Of a stretch of 64,000 nt of DNA, positions 48,201-59,536 are shown piece by piece. The position numbers were made by a program, and so were the translations under genes. The notes under the pieces were generated by a model, which searched no databases, was not told the DNA's origin, and was given only the letters and a program-made list of their open reading frames with translations. How positions within the stretch are numbered: position 1 is the first letter of the stretch; the number at the start of each line of letters is the position of its first letter. This DNA comes from Ophioceras dolichostomum (Eukaryota; Ascomycota; Sordariomycetes; Magnaporthales; Ophioceraceae), in contig PYST01000061.1 in the NCBI GenBank assembly GCA_003049485.1, positions 1 through 64,000 of the forward strand, in the 5' to 3' direction.

Positions 48201-49175
48201 ACGCCAGTGTGATGTGATCAATATTCGGATCCTTCGGGTGTTGGTGCAAGGGAAGAAACACAAAAGACAGCAGCCGGGTGGACGGGAGGGCGAGGCGACC
48301 GAATATTTGGATCCCGTCGTTGTACTATGCTTCGTCATGGCTTGCTTGGGGGCGTGTGCGAGGAGAGGAGTAAATACCGTAGGCACGCAAAGTGGGCGTG
48401 TGGAAACCACCATACGTTGATCGACACACGACAGCTTTGCGGAAGGATGCAAGAAAGACCAGACAGAAGCAAGGGAACTGAAAGCCGAGGACAGCAAAGA
48501 TTGGATGGGAGGAAGGATTTTCTGCAGGTTCCTTTGGCTCGGCTGATGAGGCTCGACGGCATGTCACGGACTCGCGGCAGGTCAAGGTTGCATCGGGGTG
48601 GGCGGGACATATATAAAAAGTTCAGTTGCGAATCCGGGATTGCTCTGTGGAGGCGGGTACGTATGTACACCAGAAGCAAGATGGGACAGAAGAAAACAAT
48701 AATGGAACAGTCACTGTCATTGCCTGGGAGGAGAGGGAGCAGCGTACCAATCATCCTCCAGAATCGCAAGCTCGGTCATTGACACGCCCAAGAACAGACG
48801 AGAAGACAAGGTGAGGCAAGAAATCTAAAATTGTGGACTAACAAGAAAAAGAGGACGGTTCAAGAAGTGAAGTCGAAAAAGCCCAGTCATGGGGAGGAAG
48901 GGAGTCCCAAACACAAGCCCAAACCGCTTGGATGGCTATCAGCATCATCAGAAAAGGGAGAAGAAACAAAAAGCCCCAAAACGAATGTGAGTCCAAAGGA
49001 TCCCTTGCGCCCGTCCATCATTCCATCTAACCAATAATCCGTTTTTCAGTCCAGAGAGCGTGCGCCATGCGTAATAACAGGAGAAAGAAGCGCTGATGTC
49101 GCTGGTAAGTGTCCTCCCACAAACCGAGAGAAGCGGAGAGCGGGGGAAGTGGGAGGGACGTCGCGATTTCGAAGA
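45247..49175. other. Long gene-free region
   Basis: About 3.9 kb. It includes the phosphatase promoter on the left. Open frames on both strands are short and overlap one another without domains or splice support. Pyrimidine/purine-biased stretches are common. No gene supported. Confidence 0.5.
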
Positions 49176-49664
49176 CTAGGCGGTCACCTCCTGCATCTCC
49201 TGGAGGGGACATCCGCGGCACCACGTGTGGTTGCAGGGGTAGTTGACGCAGGAATGGGCGATGCTTCCGTTGTACGGCCCTTCATCGCACTGGCAGCAAA
49301 ACCAGTTGGTGGTCTTAGCGGTCTGACGCTTCTTCTTCTTCTTCTTGTCTCGATCGCCAGAACCGCTGCCCTGGGCGACGCTCCGATCGTCGTTATGCTT
49401 CTTGCTCGAGCTGTGGTGATGGCCCTTGCCGTAATTGCTGTCGTGGCTGCCGCCAGCGCTCTGAGGGTGCTGAGCGTAGTCGACTTGGTTCTCAGTGCCA
49501 GTTGCAGCCGGGTATACGGCGTAGGGGTTGGCGGCGTTCTCGTCGTAGTAGCCGGAAGCGGTCTGGTCATAGTAGTTGGCAGCGGTCTGGTCATAGTAGT
49601 TGGCAACGTTCTCGCCGTTCTGGTTGGCGTCGTTCTCGCCGTTGTAGGGGGTGTATGAGCTCAT
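49176..49664 (-). CDS. YYDQ-repeat and Cys-cluster protein of unknown function
   Basis: 162 residues, single exon, starting at the ATG at 49664. The N-terminal 45 residues are Asn/Tyr/Asp-rich with near-exact repeats of ANYYDQTA, reflected in DNA by tandem 24-bp units. The middle is His/Ser/Lys-rich and ends in a run of six Lys, possibly a nuclear or nucleolar signal. The C-terminal 45 residues contain a Cys cluster, WFCCQCDEGPYNGSIAHSC then NYPCNHTWCRGC. With the His this could bind one or two zinc ions. Similar C-terminal Cys modules occur in small ascomycete proteins, function unknown. No signal peptide. It is flanked by unusually long gene-free DNA on both sides. Confidence 0.7.
   Translation of the reverse strand: MSSYTPYNGENDANQNGENVANYYDQTAANYYDQTASGYYDENAANPYAVYPAATGTENQVDYAQHPQSAGGSHDSNYGKGHHHSSSKKHNDDRSVAQGSGSGDRDKKKKKKRQTAKTTNWFCCQCDEGPYNGSIAHSCVNYPCNHTWCRGCPLQEMQEVTA
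49559..49612 (-). repeat. Tandem 24-bp coding repeat (NYYDQTA units)
   Basis: Two adjacent nearly identical 24-bp units plus a decayed third copy, within the Cys-cluster protein gene. The repeats preserve the reading frame. Confidence 0.85.
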
Positions 49665-51264
49665 GTTGTCGCGCCGAAGTGAAAAGACGAGCCAGAAAGG
49701 CTAGAGACAGAGACAAGAGATCGCAAAGAGTCAGAGAATAGAGGGAGATACCCGCAATGATGCAATCCACGAGACTTCGCCAGTTGGTTGCTTGTTGAAG
49801 AGCAACCTCCATATCGGCAGGGTCATGGCGAGGAGAGTACGCTTTATATCTTCCGGAAGCACGAATTCCTTTTGCGCGAACCACGATGTGCGCATATGCC
49901 ATCCACAAAGTACTTCCTGATCCCTCCCCGCGAATAGGGCTGGAAAGATCCAGTTTGCCTTCTCGTTGCGGCGCAGAGGGGGTGGGACGGCATGTGGAAA
50001 TTTCCTGGAAGCGTGCGGCGATCCGCAGTGTCGTCGATTCGGTCATAGGATAGGAAGCCACGCCCCCCCTCCGACCCCTCGCGCAGACATGGACTTTTGC
50101 GCGTGGGCGGCACTTCCTTCGCAATATTTTGCCCGCCCAATGGTAGAACCGCACACCCCCTTCGTTCCCTACATATCCTGTCTCACCGAGCCATGAGAAA
50201 GAAGAAAAAGAACGAGCATCGCCCCTAGGCAAGCCTAAGTTGAACTTTTGAGGCGAACGAGGAAATTGGCGGTCAAGGTTGGAGAATACCAGCCCTGTCG
50301 TCCGCTCCTGAGTCGAGGTCGATGCTTGTCCAAAGGCGCCCCGAAGGAAAGCAACATGAAAGACACAGCCGATTGGGGAGCGTTTGCCAAATGACAACTG
50401 CAAATTTCCCGCCCGTGGCTCGGCTACAGAGGAGACAAAATGCGATGTGCCAGCGCGGGCCTCAAGAGGGCGTGGGTTCGACTCGTGAGACGCGTACTCC
50501 ATTCAATCTGTAAAAAGGGGCAACGATTCGGTGGCGAAGTCACGCCTGCCCATCCAGCCATCCAGCAGCGCAATATCCTCATGGTTCCAGAAGAAAATAG
50601 AGCAAGATGCTCGCCGGGGCGTTCCCGCGGCACTGGAACGCCATCTGTTCGGCCCGGGCCAAGCGAAGATGCAGGCAGGCTTCAGTCAGCTGATAAAGCT
50701 GCCGCTTTTGCTGGCTGCCTGGAGGGCACGAGCGGCCGGGCCCTTCGAGCTCACCATCTAGCTCTTACTGTGCCTGGGGCCTTCATATCAGGGGGCTAGC
50801 AATTGAAATGGCCCTCTCACTGGGCAAAGAGCTAGTACACGCTCGGTGATGCCCAAAGTGGTCGTCCTCAGGATAACGCGAGAGGCCACTAATGCGCGGT
50901 CGCTACCCAACAACATGTGTCGGTGTGGCCGCATTCGTGAGGCAGGGCGGCACTGAGTCAATGTTGAGGTATCCACTCGCCCGGAAGGCTAGGTACCGGA
51001 GGCGCTGTTGCGGGTGTTGAGTTTGGAGGTCAGGCTGAGGATGAGGGGCTGACCAATGCGGCGAGGGAGAGAGAAGATTGGCATCCAGGTTTTCACCCGT
51101 CCGACGAGTGAAGAAGATTCCCTGAACTTTCAGGCCATGGTCAGGAAGGAAGAAACGACGAGGACAAAAAGTCTCAAGAAAATTGAGAAGCGAACTGGCC
51201 ACACTCATGGCCCCTCGAAACAAACCTGACTAGAGGTACCTATGTGCTGGAATTGTGCAACCAA

Positions 51265-51294
51265 CTACCTTAGGTAGGTCAGGTAGGTACCTAG
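51265..51294. repeat. TACCT/AGGTA palindromic motif cluster
   Basis: Consecutive copies of TAGGTAGGT around ACTACCT and GGTACCTA, the same scattered motif seen elsewhere in the window. Confidence 0.6.
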
Positions 51295-53940
51295 ACATGC
51301 AGAAACCGACCCCGCTCTGCGCTTGATTGACTTTTCCGAAGGTGCTCTTTCCTCCAAGACGCTGGCTGATTATCGCCCCGACTGGTTTTCGAGTCCGTGC
51401 TGCCGCTGTGCCGACTCGCTTGCCAACCTCGAGCCAGTTGGCATCAAGGATGTCCGTCGACGGACGACAAAGATGTTCACTGTTGGCGACCAAGTGTTAA
51501 ATCGGGAAAGACTTCGGCGTCGCGCAATTCTCGGTGACTGGATGGTGAGTGCGATCCTCAGTCTTCTGTTATTGCCCCCTTTGAGAGACCCGCCCACTGT
51601 TGACCTCGGTCTTTGTTGGGAGCTGCTGGAAAGGTGGAATGAGAGCGCCTCCCAGTTCGTCGAGACAGCATGCGGCCCCCACGGTGGTCAACAACAGCTG
51701 TGGAAGAACCCCGAAAGCTAAGACGTGTTGGTAAGAACAAGCCCTGAAGCACATGGTTGGTCGTGAAAAGAAGAGAATTTACTAACCTTGTATTGGCTTG
51801 AGGATAGTTTGAGGTCGACATTCGCAGGTCGGACAGACGCTGCCTCAGGCTGCGACTTGAGGTTAGGGGTCTTCACTCTCGACGAGGCTGATGTATACGG
51901 GACAGGATAAGTCCTCGATCAGTCGCCGTGTGCGTCGCGAAAGACATCCATGGATGGGAGAAGCAGACGTCGGCCCTCAGCGATGCGACAGACGGAGAGG
52001 GGGGACAAGAGGTGGACGGTGAGTTATATAAGGGGTCGAAGATGCGGCTCTGTTGAGCCTCACTGACCCAAGGCTCCGTCGCGCAGTCCGCACACCAGGC
52101 TCCGGCGCATTCACCGAGCTGGGTATTCGCCTTTCGACCAACCAACCACCTGAACACAATCGCGTTGCCCAACTTCCGACATATAGCTTGGTATAGTTAT
52201 CACACTTGTCAGAGCGACGCTCCCAACATATGGAAGTCCTTCAACACTGCCCTGCACAGCTTTTGCGCGTTCTGCGTGAGATGAAGGGAGAAGGGCATTC
52301 TGGATCGGTCATCAGGCTAATGCCCACGAGGTGCACCCAGCTTCGGGCGGCTCAGCAAACAAAGTCCTTTCGGGTACCCTATCAGCGAGACGAAAACAAG
52401 ACCGAGGATGATGTGTGCCGGGCGGACTAGAGACAGTTGCCAACAAGTCCATAGAAGCGATTCAGTCTTTCGGATGGGGCAAAGGCGGCGACAAAGCGAA
52501 CGGGGGTAACTGCAACTGCGGGAATGAGAGAGAGACAGCAAGGATTCACCTCAGAGGCAGGCAGACCCATGACCGAACAATGAGAACGTGAGCAACAGCT
52601 GCGTGAGGGGTCTGCCTGGTACTGTTGACAGCAGGCAGACACGCGCTGCTGGAGGGTGATGGTGTAGGCTTCGACAGCCAAATATTGTCTCTGAGGGAAG
52701 GCAGAAGAGTGGCAGGATTGAAAGTTCGTTTAATACTGTGGTAATGCGAGATTTGCAATGCCGCTGTTCAACCCGTTTGATCGTCTCAACTATTCCCAGG
52801 ACACCCACAGCGCTGAGTGGGAGACACCGCAATGAGGAGCAAGAGTGTGCCCTCGGTGTCCCCAAATGCCGGATGGGCTGCAAGGAAGGCACAGAATCAG
52901 GGAGAGGGAACTACACTGCAAATTGCAATGAAATGCAAACGTGCAGAACAAAAAACAGGGTTCAAAGAAGGACGTGACAACAGGAAAGGCGCATCACCAC
53001 CCAGATGCGCCACGGGTGGGGGCGGAATCAACAAAGAGGAGGAATGAGATAAAGACGCGTGGGGGAACCCGAGCTCAGAGGAAAGAACGCCATCACCACC
53101 TCGGTTTGGGAAAAGAGAGGGATTTTGGAAGAGTACGAGACACTGGCGGCCACGTACGTTAGCATGAGGACCCAGGCAAGCCTAATGGCAGACTCCATCC
53201 AATAAGACAACCACAAAGCAGACATCGCGACGCGTCCCCAGCAAATAGGATTGAAGCCGAGTACTGCCACCGAACACTTGCCGGGTCGCCATCCCATTCG
53301 CTTCGAAGAGACAGAGGGGAGTACCATAGTGGAATCCTTCTTGGTATCCAGAGAATCCATCTGCAGGCAGTCAGTTGCGGGCGGCGAAGGTCGTCGTCGT
53401 CCTGAGGCCATCATCAGATTGTTGATGCCACATTGCCGGTTCATTGCTGTAGGTTTGGGCGAAGGGAAGTTCAGGTACGGGACGGCTTGGTCAGCGCCTC
53501 TCGTCCAATCAGTTTCAGGTTAGCACAAGCGCCCAGTGCCAAATGCGCCGCAGTGGTCTGAGCTACCCCTGCTAGCCAAGTTTTGGGTCTCATCTGAGTT
53601 CTGACTGACGCAGGGACTTTGGCACGTGCGTCATAGACTCATGGCTCTTTCCGGCTTCTGAAGGGGGCTTCATCACCAATTCGTGGGATCGCCAATCACC
53701 CCCCGAGTATCCATCACGATAGCAAGAGCCCACCGAAAAGTCAGCCGAGCTCTCGAGCCAGCGTCAAGTCATGTTGGCGGTGGCTTTATCAGCTAGTGAG
53801 TGCCAACCCAACTTGCGCCCTTTGCCATAAACTCATTGTTCCAGTGAGAAAGAAGTCGCACGAGTCACCCGCGTCAAGTTGCTAACCCTCGAGAAAGGAA
53901 CACGGCAACGAGCAGGCCGTGTCTTTGTCTCGTATCCATT

Positions 53941-53948
53941 TATTTAAG
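53941..53948 (+). promoter_or_regulatory. Candidate TATA-like element of the MARVEL gene
   Basis: TATTTAAG, about 300 bp upstream of the ATG at 54245, followed by a CT-rich leader. Motif match only. Confidence 0.35.
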
Positions 53949-54132
53949 CGAAGGCGGCTTGCCTTTCATTTTTCAGCTCGTCTCCGTTCCTTCAACCCTC
54001 TTCTGTTATTGCGCTCGAGAATTTTCCCATAAAGCTGCATCTTCTACAACGCCTTTTCTCTGTTCAAGCAAAAAGAGCTGTAGGTTCGTGTCGACTTCTT
54101 CCTCCCATCTTCCCCCAGCCCCCCATCCACGT

Positions 54133-54240
54133 ATGAAACCTGACAAGGGTTTCCCCAGAATTCGTCCCAGTCGCCCCGTCGCCAAACAAGAAGCCCGATC
54201 GAAGCACCGCAGCGCACGCGCCGCCAGCCGACTAAGCTAG
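54133..54240 (+). promoter_or_regulatory. Possible upstream ORF in the leader of the MARVEL gene
   Basis: An ATG at 54133 opens a 35-codon basic reading frame that stops at 54240, only four bases before the main ATG. If the leader is transcribed from near the TATA-like element, this would be translated first and could limit main-frame translation. The peptide itself has no recognisable feature. Confidence 0.35.
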
Positions 54241-54244
54241 CACG

Positions 54245-54706
54245 ATGTTCCTCACCGATCATGGCACGAGCTTTCTGTTCTTCTTCGTTTTCCACATCTT
54301 CACGTTCATCGTCGGCCTCACCGTCTGTGGCCTGTACGGTGTCGACCTCACCGCCGCCAGCCAGCAAGGGGTGGAGCGTGATCGGAGATGGGCCTTCGCC
54401 GTGGCCGTGGGCGCGTTGTCCGCGGGTGTCTCGATGGTCTACGCCATCCCCATTTGCTTCCGCTACATCATCCCGTATTGCAGCGTCGTGATGTTCATCA
54501 TAAGCACCGTACTCTTCGGCATGTTTGGTGCTATGTTCATCAAGGAGGATCCGGAGGGCAACAACAACATCCAGCGCATGAAGAACGCCGTATGGGTCGA
54601 CCTCATGCTCATGCTGCTTTGGTTCATCTCCTCCGGTTCGACATTTATCTACGTCATGCGTAACCGAGAGCACCGCACGCGCTTCACTGGCCGCGCCCAG
54701 GTCTGA
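54245..54706 (+). CDS. MARVEL-type four-helix membrane protein
   Basis: 153 residues in one exon with four predicted membrane helices at about 10-31, 50-69, 74-99 and 117-138. Both termini should be cytosolic, and the tail is basic (RNREHRTRFTGR). The first helix runs into GLYGVDL, and the pattern of helices with small residues matches fungal MARVEL-domain proteins, which sit in plasma-membrane or vesicle membranes. The exact role is unknown. The ATG at 54245 immediately precedes the first helix. Confidence 0.7.
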   Translation: MFLTDHGTSFLFFFVFHIFTFIVGLTVCGLYGVDLTAASQQGVERDRRWAFAVAVGALSAGVSMVYAIPICFRYIIPYCSVVMFIISTVLFGMFGAMFIKEDPEGNNNIQRMKNAVWVDLMLMLLWFISSGSTFIYVMRNREHRTRFTGRAQV

Positions 54707-57700
54707 CCTGGCAGCTCGTGGCTCGAAGCTGGGACAATACGGTCAGGTCTGGTCACATGGCTGCGAGTGATAATTCGCCTGGAGAAGCAGAAACCAAACC
54801 GCGTTAGGGGCCCGGGGAGCCTCGGGTGATATCAGCGAAGGGGGCTTCCTATTCTGTCTACCACCTACCTACATAACGGCATGGTATTATGGAGCAGCTG
54901 GCGTTGAGGTCATGCGACTTCCCGTCCTCTGCGAGGATCTGAAAGGTGCCTTTTCCTTCTCTTGTCTTACTTGATACCACCATCGGCCTGCATTGCATTT
55001 CTTCAGAGCGTGCTCTTCTTGGCGAGACACCCCCTTTACCTTCCAACTCGTTATACTACCTACCTACTATGCCAACCGGGTTCGCTATGCGTAACCGATT
55101 GCTAATACAATCTCTTCATGTTTCCTTCCCAACGTCATCACTCGGGTCTCGACTTGGGACCAGCCTGTCAAATTAAGCCACCCCTGACTTCTCCATACCT
55201 GATGCCTCTACGAGAGCTGTGAGCATGAGAATTGTTTATTCAGAAGGTTTCGACTAAGTAGGGATAAGGGTCAATCACATTATCCACAAACATAAACGAA
55301 ACCGAAGCTTGAAAGCGACGCCTGAATCAGCTGTGCCCCTCAAATGCCACTGCATCGGTGATCTTTTGCCCCTGAATCGTGCCAAGCTTGACGTTCATCA
55401 GGGATCCCTCTTCTCGACCTTTGGCCATCCAAGGTCGGCTCTCCGCAGCCCCGGGTCTGGTCCCCGGGCGATCCCGTCTGGATGTCGCAGTGTCCGTGAT
55501 TAGCTCAGCCGGAACACTCCGCACCGGCGAGCCTGAATGCCGGGTCAAGCCCTGCCGGACAGAACCTTGCAACCCGGCTGCAAAGAGTTAATGCTTATGG
55601 CGGAGGCAAACTATGGATCGGCCCCCCTACACGTGTCGATGAGATTAGACGGCCTTGACTTACCTGACTCACAGTCTGCACGGCATCTTTGATGGCACCG
55701 ACCTTTGCCCCAGAACATTCTTTCGGGACACGTAAGACCCGGTACATACAACGAGCATGGCAGAAATTTTCGAATCGGGCAAATTCGCACGGATCACTCA
55801 TCAGAGCCATGAGACAATCAAAGCGATCATCGGGTTCACAGAAAGGTGCGCCTCCTAAGACCTTTACAGAACTAAGAAGAGTCGCGTCGCCTGCATTTGC
55901 CCAGGAGCTCCCAAGTCTGGGTGTGACGTCATGGTGATGCAGCCACTCGCGAGCTACCCCACCAAAGCGCCACGCAGATTCCAGGCCATGTCTTTGAGGT
56001 GGATTCCTCAACCTCAGCCAGCCATTGGCATTCGGCCTGGAAGAAAAGTGCTCAACCGAATGGCCTTCAGGAATTGTAACCGAGCTTTTTTTTTTTCTGA
56101 TAACGACCCTGAACCCGTCTGCCGTCTTCGTCCCGGATCCGCTGGGATGAGGAATCGGCGCCCCACCGGCGGGTCCTGGGATTCTTGCTCCATTCCCACG
56201 CCTTGAAATCGGTCTTGGCAAGCTCATGATATGTATCATTCCCCCGCACCCCCCGCCACGAAATCCCCTCCCGCAACCGCAACCGCAGACCAACCCATCG
56301 GCCAACAACTCCTCGGGGTGGAGCTGCTCGTCGCGATCGACAACCCGTAGGTGTGACTGTGTCAGTCTAGCAGTGACGACTGTAATAGCTGATGAGGGAC
56401 AAGGAGGGGGTTTGTCCAAGGAGGAGCCGGAGTCCTTGCTACATGCTTGGCTGGCGAACTGCAAACAACAAACAGAACAAGAGGGCCTTGGTCAAAAAGG
56501 CCAATACTCCACCAAGCGCATAGTTCGGAAGCACCAGCCACAGGAGGGGGAGACGAGTCATTGGAAAACATGGCAAACATGGCAAGACAAACGAGGCAGC
56601 TTTCCAACTGGGACAGCCGCCTCCTCTGCTCAATGCATCCATCGGCAGCGATATTGAGCGGTTGCACAACTGATCCTCCAACACGGGCCATGCCATGGTT
56701 TTCCCTGCGTCCCTTCCAATGATGTCCCGGGGTTTGATTAATGAGGCGTCTGTGAGGGGAGGCTTCCAATGCACACGGCCGAATGGACGAACGGCTGGCC
56801 ACTCTGATGGTGATGGGAGCCTGCCGCTGTGACATCGAAGTTGTGATATGAAAGTCGTATGACAGTGACGGCGGGGATGCCAGAGAAGCTTGCCACAGCA
56901 CGGCGAGGCATTTGCCACTCGAGTGATCGGCAATCGTCTATCCTCCCGTCCAGGACGCGGCGCGCGGCTTTCGGGTTTTGGTGTGCCTTGCAGCCCTCTA
57001 TCTTTTAATTTTCAGGGTCGAAGGGTCTTCGTCTTGGAGGGTAGCTGACAGCGATCGTTGGATGAGCGGTAGGATTTTCCCAACCCTCGGCTCCCTAGAT
57101 GCGCGTCAGGTAGCTTCAATGGCGGCTAGGTGGCAGGTACTGGACAATTGAGAAACTGTTCGTTAGCTCACCCAGCGAGCCAGCCGGCTCCCTTTACATA
57201 GCAAGACGGCCCATTATCACTAACCTGTCTGTCCTTCAAGCCCTACTCGCTCACTACATGTATATCCTATCAAGCAAGTGAATGTGAACTCAGCACTCGC
57301 CACGTAGGATGGGAGCGTGTAGAAGCGAGACCTCATCATATCATATACATGGAAAGGGACATGGTGAGTGGCCTGGCGCATGATGGGCGGTGGTTGACGA
57401 CGACGTCAGCCTGGCGCCATTGGCTAAAATCACCAAGACAACCTGTCTAGACAGCCAGCAACTGTTTGGGGTTGCGGACAACGAAGTGGGCTTGCTTCAC
57501 ACCCATCCCGGCACACAAACACCCGACTTCATCAGGGTTACATTGGTTCCCGAAAAGACCAACGTATTCCGTAGAAGATGGAAGGAACGGATGGAAGTGC
57601 TTTGCTCGGCGACTGTCGAGTGAAGTTGAGGGCGAGGGAGAGGAGTTGAGGAGGAAAGAGAAAAGCGATTTGGCTTGCTGGGTTCATGGTGCTGATCATC

Positions 57701-59536
57701 AGGTTGCACCGCCACCGAGGTTGCGAGGCTCTTCCTCCAGTACTGTGATCCTTCCACTGTGTTTCCTCAGCCCTGCCACCTCCCACCTCTCCAACGTAAT
57801 ACTAGTATCAGAAAAAGATTTTTGCTCTTTGCTTGATCCCTGTGTCGCCCTTCGGACCCTGGATCCTGCCCTCGCTCGGCCGTTTCAAACCCGTTTTTCC
57901 TCACGAGGACAGACCGACCACAGTGGCCACAGTTCAGTTAACATAGGAGCACCTTTCTCACAAAGGCCGGCCGTTTCGTCCTTCGCAAATTAGACGCCTT
58001 ATTCCTTCCTACGTATCTACAACTCTCGACCGGATTTCCAGCCCATGTGTCAACAGCCAACCTACCAACCCATCTTACCCACAAAGCTCGGTGTTTCTAT
58101 GACTACCAGCCGTACTATGTGTAGGTGATGGGTGGACTGCTGGGTCCGGTGTGTCGATCACCCTCCATCATCTTGCAGTCCCAACTTAAACTGTGTAAGA
58201 CACAACCTCTGTTCGGCTTCTAGAAACGACTCATCCTATTTTACAACCAGCTCCTGCCCTTCTCGATCCTGCGACCTGCAGAAATGTCAGCATGAAGCGA
58301 ACACTAATCAGAGCCACGAAAGGGACACGCATCAGCACTTGGCTGTGTTCGACCACCGCGCAAATTGCTTCACAATAACCCGAAGATCGAATGCCTCGAC
58401 AAGACCAAAACCTCCGAGCTTCATCGATCAGATAACACAACATCCAAGGACACTCTGCGATCCCACCATACCATCTTTCTCGAACTTATTCATCTCCATC
58501 TCCCCTGCTATTTGTCAGTTATCATGAGGGCCACAGGACAACAACATTAGCAGCCATCTAGCAATCTAGACTTCACCCATCTCATCCTTTTTGGAAGGTC
58601 AGTGAAAGAACGCATCGCGTCGACAAATTGAACGCCACACCACCCACCCCTCTGATAAGTTCGACGACGTCTTCCATATCTATTATCGATTCCAAACATA
58701 GAAACCTCCATCCGACCACTTCCACCTCTCTCTCGCTTGCCTTTTCCCTTCATTTCACCATTTTCAATGCAACGTGAACCTTGGCAAAGTTCCACCACGC
58801 TGTGCGACGGGCTTGAACAGCTCAACAATTCCAGAAGTTCGAGTCGGGTTCCCAACTTTGGATTCCAGTCTCCTCGCTATCCCCCACGGCCCACAAGTTA
58901 AAAGCATTTAACCCACGCCTCTCTCCACATTGCCACCTTCCTGGGAGAGCTGGGCGTGTTGCTGTTCCATCTCGTTACCACAGCGAGAGATAGAGAGGGG
59001 CAGGATATCTCAGGGAGGTATGCTACTTCAAAGTGCAGCGGCACGCCCCAGATGCAGAGGGGCCCATGGTCTTCCTCCAATTCAAACGTTAGACCCAACC
59101 TGGAAACCGTTGCTCCTGTTGTTGGCGAGTGCCGATTCCTTTGTCCCGAAGTCCGCGCTTTAGACTGTGAGCACGGATGAAGCGGCACGGAGCCAATTGC
59201 CCATCCCGCACCCGTGCCTTCGCTATTCCCTGCCTGGAGACCCTGAAAGACCCCTCCACCGCTCCGACACCCGGCCTGTGCCGCACGCTAGGCAAATTCA
59301 CCTTGCCTTGATTCCTTCCTTGTCGTTCTTCTTCCTCACACCACTCCAAAACTGACGGGATCAAATAAGAGAAAGAAAGAAAAAAAAGAACTCGCTCTGC
59401 TAGGAGGCATCATTGAAAAATTGTCGGTCGAGCTACCCCGAGAGCGTGGGCGAAACGACACCGAAACCGGTCACGATTAGCCGGAGCGCACACCGGTCTC
59501 GCAGGGCCTCGTCGAGCCGCGAAACGAAACAATACG
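54707..59536. other. Long gene-poor region
   Basis: About 4.8 kb. Apart from the possible Cys-rich gene at 55547-55884, no coding frame is supported. The part from 57900 to 59536 is C/T-rich and may be the long leader and promoter of the gene at 59537. Confidence 0.45.
55547..55884 (-). CDS. Possible small Cys-rich gene, 5' end unresolved
   Basis: The minus-strand frame beginning GGAPFCEPDDRFDCLMALM is rich in Cys (seven in about 70 residues) and balanced in composition, unlike overlapping frames. It runs into a perfect CAG|GTAAGT donor (GT at 55663-55664) after DAVQTVSQ. A TTTGCAG acceptor downstream joins in phase to PGCKVLSGRA and a stop near 55547. Upstream, a hydrophobic MQATRLFLVL segment that could be a secretion signal lies one base out of frame. 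Thus the gene either starts in an undetected exon or is broken. It might be a small secreted protein. No homologue recognised. Confidence 0.35.

Larger units (their letters stand above)
49665..54244. other. Long gene-free region upstream of the MARVEL gene
   Basis: About 4.6 kb. Many short overlapping frames on both strands, none with a recognisable domain. A motif cluster lies at 51265-51294. The right end is probably the promoter and 5' leader of the gene at 54245. Confidence 0.5.

Noticed and set aside
49149..49658. Hydrophobic Val/Leu/Ala-rich plus-strand frame
   Set aside because: It is the reverse complement of the YYDQ/Cys protein gene. Its apparent membrane segments are an artefact of the tandem repeat.
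50450..50510. GGGTTCGACTC resembling a tRNA T-loop
   Set aside because: No D-arm or acceptor pairing upstream could be drawn.
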